The position numbers and the translations under genes were made by a program. Under the pieces are notes generated by a model. That model was given only the letters and a program-made list of their open reading frames with translations. It did no database searches and had not been told where the DNA came from. DNA of 64,000 nucleotides from Demequina lutea (GTDB lineage Bacteria > Actinomycetota > Actinomycetes > Actinomycetales > Demequinaceae), in NCBI RefSeq assembly GCF_013409005.1, contig NZ_JACBZO010000001.1, forward strand, positions 868,001-932,000, given 5' to 3'. Below, one piece after another: positions 59,647 to 64,000 of the stretch (within the stretch, counting starts at the first letter, position 1; the number at the start of each line of letters is the position of its first letter).

Positions 59647-61280
59647 AGCCCACCACGCGCGCCGTCGGGATGATGTTGCGTGCGCCGTTGCGCACCTTGT
59701 GGAGGCGCTGGACCAGGTCGATGCTGCTCAGGGTCGTCACATCCACGCTCGTGGTGGGACTGGTTGCGGTTGCGGGTATCGGCGCCTACGTTACGACGCA
59801 GATTCGCGACGGGCTTGTCGACAAGCGGGTCGAGGGAATCCTGTCCGAATCGGCGAGCGATGTCGCGGGAACCCAGGCGGCAATCGAGGCGTCGACGGCG
59901 GAGACCCCCGACGAACTGCAGCGACTCGTGAACGACCAGTTGGCGTCCATCCAGCTGGGCGCCGTCGGGCGTAGCGTGGCGGTGCTGAGGGCGCCGGGGA
60001 ACACATTCCCCGTCTTCCTCACCACATTCGGTTTATCCCAGTCCGGCTCGCCGCTCGATTCCGCGATCTCGCAGTCGCTGCGCGAGTCGATCGTGCCCGG
60101 CGGGTCTCAGTTCTGGCAGTTCGCGGTCATGCCAGGAACGGATATCCCCGCGGTCGTCGTCGGCGCGCCCCTCAGGGTGCGATCTGCTGGAGACTACGAG
60201 CTGTACTTCGTCTACTCGCTGGCGAATGAGCAGGCCACGCTGGGCCTGATTCAGAACGTGCTCGCACTCGGGGCGGGCGTGCTCGTCGGCCTCGTCCTCT
60301 TCATGACGTGGACGGTCACCCTCCAGGCGGTGCGGCCGGTGCGCACGGCGGCCAGGATCGCATCGCGGCTGGCAGACGGGCACCTTTCGGAACGCATGCG
60401 CGTGCGCGGGAATGACGAGATGGCGACCCTCGCCACCACGTTCAACGACATGGCGAGTTCGCTTCAGCGCCAGATCACCCGCATGGAGGACCTGTCGCGG
60501 CTGCAGCGCCGCTTCGTTTCCGACGTCTCGCACGAACTGCGTACGCCCCTCACGACCATTCGCATGGCATCTGACGTCCTGCACGAACACCGCCGCGAGT
60601 TCGAGCCCTCCGTCGGCAGGTCCGCGGAACTTCTCGCGACCCAACTTGACCGCTTCGAGTCCTTACTGGCCGACCTACTGGAGATCTCGCGCATCGACGC
60701 GGGAGCTGCCCAGCTCGAGTTCGAGAACCACGACCTGGCAGAGGTGGTCCGCTACCAACTCGAGGGCCTGGTCCCCGCTGCAGCCGAGCAGGGAATCGAG
60801 CTGAGGCTTTGGGTGCGCGAGGGAGAAAATACTGCGTCGATGGACGTCCCGCGCGTTGGCCGCATCATTCGCAACATCCTGTCCAATGCGATCGAGCACG
60901 CCCAGGGCCAGCCGATCGACGTGGCGGTCGCGTCGAGTTCGCGCACCGTAGCGGTCGTGGTGCGCGACTATGGCGTGGGACTCACTCCATCTCAATCCGC
61001 TCGGGTCTTCGACCGATTCTGGCGCGCAGATCCCGCCCGTGCACGCACGATGGGTGGCACGGGTTTGGGTCTGTCGATCTCGCGCGAAGACGCCCAACTT
61101 CACGACGGCGCTCTTGAGGCGTGGGGCAGCCCAGGGAAGGGCGCATCGTTCCGGCTGATGCTCCCGCGCCGTTCGGGAGGGCTCGGGGTGAGGGAACCCT
61201 TGCCGCTCAACATGGACGTCGACGACTTCCCCGCCGTCGCACAGCGCGTCACACTTGGCGTAGAGGAGTTGGACCGATGA
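59643..61280 (+). CDS. mtrB: Sensor histidine kinase MtrB
   Basis: Membrane partner of MtrA, 545 aa. Two membrane segments (about 30-55 and 205-230) flank an external domain; then HAMP (TWTVTLQAVRPVRTAARIASRLADG: VRPVRTAARIASRLADG), HisKA with His297 in VSHELRTPL, and HATPase_c (ILSNAIEHAQG, DYGVGLTPSQSARVFDRFWR, GGTGLGLSI). The tail of about 35 residues is polar. GTG 59643 overlaps mtrA; its stop overlaps lpqB as ATGA, giving a coupled three-gene operon. Confidence 0.95.
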   Translation: MKPTTRAVGMMLRAPLRTLWRRWTRSMLLRVVTSTLVVGLVAVAGIGAYVTTQIRDGLVDKRVEGILSESASDVAGTQAAIEASTAETPDELQRLVNDQLASIQLGAVGRSVAVLRAPGNTFPVFLTTFGLSQSGSPLDSAISQSLRESIVPGGSQFWQFAVMPGTDIPAVVVGAPLRVRSAGDYELYFVYSLANEQATLGLIQNVLALGAGVLVGLVLFMTWTVTLQAVRPVRTAARIASRLADGHLSERMRVRGNDEMATLATTFNDMASSLQRQITRMEDLSRLQRRFVSDVSHELRTPLTTIRMASDVLHEHRREFEPSVGRSAELLATQLDRFESLLADLLEISRIDAGAAQLEFENHDLAEVVRYQLEGLVPAAAEQGIELRLWVREGENTASMDVPRVGRIIRNILSNAIEHAQGQPIDVAVASSSRTVAVVVRDYGVGLTPSQSARVFDRFWRADPARARTMGGTGLGLSISREDAQLHDGALEAWGSPGKGASFRLMLPRRSGGLGVREPLPLNMDVDDFPAVAQRVTLGVEELDR

Positions 61281-62986
61281 AGCGTCTCATCGCTGCCACG
61301 CTCGCATGCCTCGCGCTCGCGGCCTGTTCCGCCATCCCCACCTCTGGTCCGGTGGAAAAGGGTGTCACGGATGTTTCGGCCCCCAATGACTTTTCGCCGA
61401 TTCTTCCTGGTCCCACACCCGGCGCCACGCCTACCGCAATCGTGCAGGGATTCCTGACGGCGGCTTCGGGCGGCTCCGTGAACGGTTTTGACGTGGCCAG
61501 GGAGTATCTGACTCCCGCCGCCAGCAGCGGTTGGGATCCGCTCGCGCAAGTCACGGTCTTCGACTCCAGGGAGGTCTTCCTCGGCTTTGATGAGGCGAAG
61601 CGCACGGCCACGTACAAGGTTCCCGTTGCGGCGCGGGTAAACGCGGACGGCGTCCTTGTCGAGGCGTCGTCCGACGAGCAAAGCACCCTCGAATTCACCG
61701 TCACGACCGACAACGACGGCAACTCGCGCATCTCGGGTCTCGACGACGGCATCGTCATGTCCGCGGCGGACTTCGCCCGCTACTACCGTCCCGTCAAGTT
61801 GCTCTTCGTGTCGAAGGACAACGCCACGCTCGTTCCCGAATTGCGGTGGTTCCCCAGCAACGACCAGATCGCGACTGCTACCGCCCGCGAACTCGTCAAG
61901 GGGCCGTCCCCATGGCTCGCCGATGCGGTAAACACCGGCTTTCCTCCCGGCTCCTCGCTCAATGTGGATGCCGTCGTGGTCGAGAACGGCGTGGCGAAGG
62001 TCACGCTCGCCGCGGGCTCGGCTGGCGATGCGGCACAACGGTCGCTCGCGGCGGAGCAGTTGCGCCTGACTTTGACGCAACTCCCGTCCGTTCAAGAAGT
62101 TGTCACGACCGTCGGGGCTTTGCCACTTGCGGGTGACGACTCCGCTGCCCCTAAGGTCGCGGCCCTTCCCGACGAGCGTGCCGCGGTGATCGCGGACGGG
62201 CGGCTCGGCATGTGGAATGGCGACAAGGTGGAGGTCACACCAGCCGATGTGGGAGTGGTCCCTGTTGGGGCGAGCGGGCTGGCTCTCTCGTACGACGCCA
62301 AGAGGGTGGCCATGGTTGTCAATGGCTCGATCGTTACGTCGACCGCGTTGTCGGACGCGCATGTGCTTGAGGCTCCACCGGCGAACCCGGACGCGCCCGG
62401 CGGCCCCGTCGTCCCCACCAAGACGATCGTGGAGGGCCGCAACCTCGTGGCGCCCTCATTCGACCTGCGCGGATGGTTGTGGACGACCGAGACGCTCTCC
62501 GACGGCACGATCACGGTCGCGGGGCCGGACGGCGCCGTGACGCAACTCGCGGCACCCCAATTGGAGGGCCGGACGATACAGGCGCTTGCGGTCTCGCGTG
62601 ATGGCGCGAGGGTGGCCGTACTAAGTCGCGCGAGCGGGGTGCAGGTCCTCGAGGTCATGGCCGTCGTGAGGGGAAGCGCGGGCGAGCCGCTCGCCCTCGG
62701 CGCGACGCTAGCGCTTGGCCCCGCAGTGCCGGACTCCATTGACCTCGCGTGGCTCGATGACGTGTCCGTCGCCGCACTAGGAGCCGATTCCAGCCGCATC
62801 TCGGTAGTGGCGGTGGGCGGCTGGACCACCGATGTGACGGCCCCGGTCGGCGCGATGTCCATTGCGGCCCGAAACGGCGTGCCGACCTTGTTGGCCGTGG
62901 GCGAGGGCGACACTCTCGTCGCCCGTTATGGGAACGACTGGAAGATACAGGCATCGAACGTTTCGGAAGTCGCGTTCGCGGGCTGA
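61277..62986 (+). CDS. lpqB: Lipoprotein LpqB
   Basis: A 569-aa lipoprotein that modulates MtrB. Signal peptide with lipobox LAAC (lipidated Cys17), then the N-terminal GerMN-like domain (about 40-290; LRLTLTQLPSVQEVVTTVGA near its end) and a C-terminal beta-propeller-like LpqB domain (about 300-569; VVPTKTIVEGRNLVAPSFDLRGWLWT: LVAPSFDLRGWLWT). Located outside the membrane, attached by lipid. Preceded by TAGAGGAG inside mtrB. Confidence 0.93.
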   Translation: MKRLIAATLACLALAACSAIPTSGPVEKGVTDVSAPNDFSPILPGPTPGATPTAIVQGFLTAASGGSVNGFDVAREYLTPAASSGWDPLAQVTVFDSREVFLGFDEAKRTATYKVPVAARVNADGVLVEASSDEQSTLEFTVTTDNDGNSRISGLDDGIVMSAADFARYYRPVKLLFVSKDNATLVPELRWFPSNDQIATATARELVKGPSPWLADAVNTGFPPGSSLNVDAVVVENGVAKVTLAAGSAGDAAQRSLAAEQLRLTLTQLPSVQEVVTTVGALPLAGDDSAAPKVAALPDERAAVIADGRLGMWNGDKVEVTPADVGVVPVGASGLALSYDAKRVAMVVNGSIVTSTALSDAHVLEAPPANPDAPGGPVVPTKTIVEGRNLVAPSFDLRGWLWTTETLSDGTITVAGPDGAVTQLAAPQLEGRTIQALAVSRDGARVAVLSRASGVQVLEVMAVVRGSAGEPLALGATLALGPAVPDSIDLAWLDDVSVAALGADSSRISVVAVGGWTTDVTAPVGAMSIAARNGVPTLLAVGEGDTLVARYGNDWKIQASNVSEVAFAG

Positions 62987-63062
62987 CGTCGTCCCCAGGC
63001 TCTAGGCGCCGCGCACATCCGCGACGCCAGCGCGCGTGGCGCCGGTAGCGGCGCCCAGGGCG

Positions 63063-63068
63063 CATCGT
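63063..63068 (+). promoter_or_regulatory. -10 element of comF-like gene (leaderless)
   Basis: CATCGT ends 6 nt before ATG 63075. Confidence 0.33.
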
Positions 63069-63074
63069 GGGGTC

Positions 63075-63842
63075 ATGGTTGAGGTTGGCCGCGCCACACT
63101 AGGCGAACCGATCCGCGCGGTGGAGCGTGCCGCGCGTGACATCGCGCGCCTGATCGTGCCCGTCTCGTGCCCCGGCTGCGGGGCGCATGACGTGCGCTGG
63201 TGCGATGACTGTGCGTCTGCGTGGTGGGAGGCGCCGCTCCGGTCCGAGTCGCTGTCCCCGCGACTTGATATCGAGGGTAGGCCGCCACTCCCCGTCTGGG
63301 CGATCGCCGAGCTCGCGGGCGCTAGCCACTCGATGATTGTCGCGTGGAAGGACGGTGGCAGGAGGGACCTCGATCGCTTCTTCGCCGACGCGGCAAGGAG
63401 GGCCGCCGCACACATCGCACCCGCATTGGACCGAGGGCTCGTTCACGCCGGTGCGCCGATTGCGGTGGTTCCCGTGCCCGCTCGTGCGGCGAGCACCCGA
63501 ACGAGGGGAATCGACCTGCCGCTGATGCTCGCCTCGGCGGCGGCACAGGGCCTGCGCGCAGGGGGAGTCGATGCGACCGTGCGCCCCGTTCTCGGCATCG
63601 GCAGGGGGGAGCAGCGGGGTGCGAGCGCGAAGCAGAGGTGGCGACAGGCATCATCGCTGCGGGTGACTCGGGATGTGGGACCGCCCGCCACGGTGCTCCT
63701 GGTAGACGACGTGATGACCACCGGTGCAACTCTTGCGGCCGCGGTTCGTTCCCTTGACGTGACATTCCTCACCGTAGGAGCCGGTTTCTGCCTCGCCGCC
63801 GCACCACCTTCTGGCGTAAGGACGCGCGGGGCACTATCGTGA
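63075..63842 (+). CDS. ComF-family phosphoribosyltransferase-like protein
   Basis: A 255-aa ComF/GntX-type protein. Zinc knuckles Cys32-Cys35 (CPGC) and Cys43-Cys46 (CDDC) near the N-terminus; PRPP-binding loop VLLVDDVMTTGAT near residue 215; VPVPARAASTRTRGIDLP in between. The family is linked to DNA uptake in naturally competent bacteria, but no comEC or comEA is seen here, so the substrate is unknown. It sits between lpqB and the hibernation factor gene, as in mycobacteria (Rv3242c). ATG 63075 fits the -10 spacing; an earlier start at 63036 is possible. Confidence 0.9.
   Translation: MVEVGRATLGEPIRAVERAARDIARLIVPVSCPGCGAHDVRWCDDCASAWWEAPLRSESLSPRLDIEGRPPLPVWAIAELAGASHSMIVAWKDGGRRDLDRFFADAARRAAAHIAPALDRGLVHAGAPIAVVPVPARAASTRTRGIDLPLMLASAAAQGLRAGGVDATVRPVLGIGRGEQRGASAKQRWRQASSLRVTRDVGPPATVLLVDDVMTTGATLAAAVRSLDVTFLTVGAGFCLAAAPPSGVRTRGALS
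63835..63840 (+). promoter_or_regulatory. Possible -10 of hibernation factor gene
   Basis: TATCGT at the end of the comF-like gene would start a transcript with a leader of about 120 nt holding the two hairpins at 63882-63949. Confidence 0.3.
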
Positions 63843-63881
63843 AAAGACGACTTTCCCGTCGCACCTTCCGAGGCGAAGAGG

Positions 63882-63949
63882 GGGTGATGCAGAGGGCGCG
63901 CAGAGGCGCCGACATCATCACCCGTTGTGCCACGTCATAGCGTGGCAAC
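63882..63949 (+). promoter_or_regulatory. Structured 5' leader of hibernation factor gene
   Basis: Stem one pairs GGGTGATG (63882-63889) with CATCACCC (63916-63923) and encloses GGCGC/GCGCC (63895-63899/63906-63910). Stem two pairs GCCACG (63929-63934) with CGTGGC (63941-63946), extended past a bulge by GTT/AAC. It ends six bases before the AAGGAG ribosome binding site (63955-63960). It could be a terminator of comF or a leader control element. Confidence 0.45.
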
Positions 63950-63968
63950 TTCCGAAGGAGCACCTCTC

Positions 63969-64000
63969 ATGGACATCGCCATTGTGGGACGCCACACCAA
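63969..64000 (+). CDS. hpf: Ribosome hibernation promoting factor (start only)
   Basis: Only the first ten codons are inside the window: ATG 63969 then DIAIVGRHT, the typical start of actinobacterial HPF/RaiA proteins. AAGGAG stands eight bases upstream. HPF follows the comF-like gene and precedes secA in many actinobacteria (Rv3241c in Mycobacterium), which supports the call. HPF dimerises or silences 70S ribosomes in stationary phase. Confidence 0.75.
   Translation, partial: MDIAIVGRHT

Noticed and set aside
1..64000. CRISPR arrays, insertion sequences, prophage or integrase genes, rRNA
   Set aside because: No regularly spaced repeats of the right size, no transposase or integrase motif and no rRNA sequence were found; the gene order is core-chromosome-like throughout.

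Overview
The window is a GC-rich, gene-dense chromosomal stretch from an actinobacterium. Two WhiB regulators, AdnAB, UvrD2 with an HRDC domain, MtrA-MtrB-LpqB and an actinobacterial initiator tRNA (C1:U72, no encoded CCA) all point that way. Gene content and the many GTG starts fit Micrococcales (Cellulomonas/Demequina-like); the genus is inference. Most of the window matches, in blocks, the conserved core known from Mycobacterium around Rv3193c-Rv3202c, Rv3219-Rv3220c and Rv3241c-Rv3277. No CRISPR array, prophage, insertion sequence or plasmid-like region was seen.

Layout. 1-6181: AdnA (5' end outside the window) and AdnB, the double-strand-break resection machine. 6295-9821: a membrane GGDEF protein, a kinase-fold phosphotransferase and NudC. 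9828-12068: a TetR repressor divergent from an MFS exporter, with a clear operator. 12214-21147: UvrD2, a ThiF/cyclodehydratase-like protein, a small zinc-ribbon protein, a DUF2342 protein, a PDZ/Lon-like protease and a UPF0182 membrane protein. 21250-25536: DUF4328 protein, tRNA-fMet, two APC permeases (the first frameshifted) and a DUF427 protein. 25662-29127: ABC operon with two ATPase/permease pairs. 29166-31540: DUF2505 protein, PdtaS-like kinase and WhiB1. 31695-38805: small membrane protein, FHA/FtsK-like ATPase, GT-C-like membrane protein, an OmpR-type two-component pair and GtrA. 38840-40476: purK-purE. 40585-49116: envelope block with an LCP ligase, WhiB2-type regulator, large membrane GT2, DUF5719, zincin-like and DUF3499 proteins, and ManB. 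49117-51495: CDF transporter and SahH. 51540-58851: RDD, SpoIIM-like, DUF58, MoxR, DUF4350, DUF4129 and a GDPD-type membrane protein. 58963-64000: mtrA-mtrB-lpqB, a ComF-like protein and the start of a ribosome hibernation factor gene.

The genes serve DNA repair (AdnAB, UvrD2), envelope building and sensing (LCP, GT2, ManB, GtrA, MtrAB-LpqB, MoxR/DUF58 locus), purine and methyl-cycle metabolism (PurEK, SahH), and redox or stress control (WhiB1, WhiB2, PdtaS, NudC, hibernation factor).

Nothing here is an obvious new defence or biosynthetic system. The most informative signals are regulatory. At least 18 genes show a -10 hexamer (xANNNT) placed 6 or 7 nt before an ATG/GTG, the leaderless-mRNA layout. 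Several perfect palindromes sit in promoters: TetR/MFS, the DUF2342/PDZ-protease gap, and a WhiB2 promoter whose -10 lies inside a 16-bp palindrome. Orphan proteins worth following up are the ThiF-like protein without a YcaO partner, the FHA-FtsK ATPase without a secretion locus, and the MoxR/DUF58/SpoIIM locus beside mtrAB.
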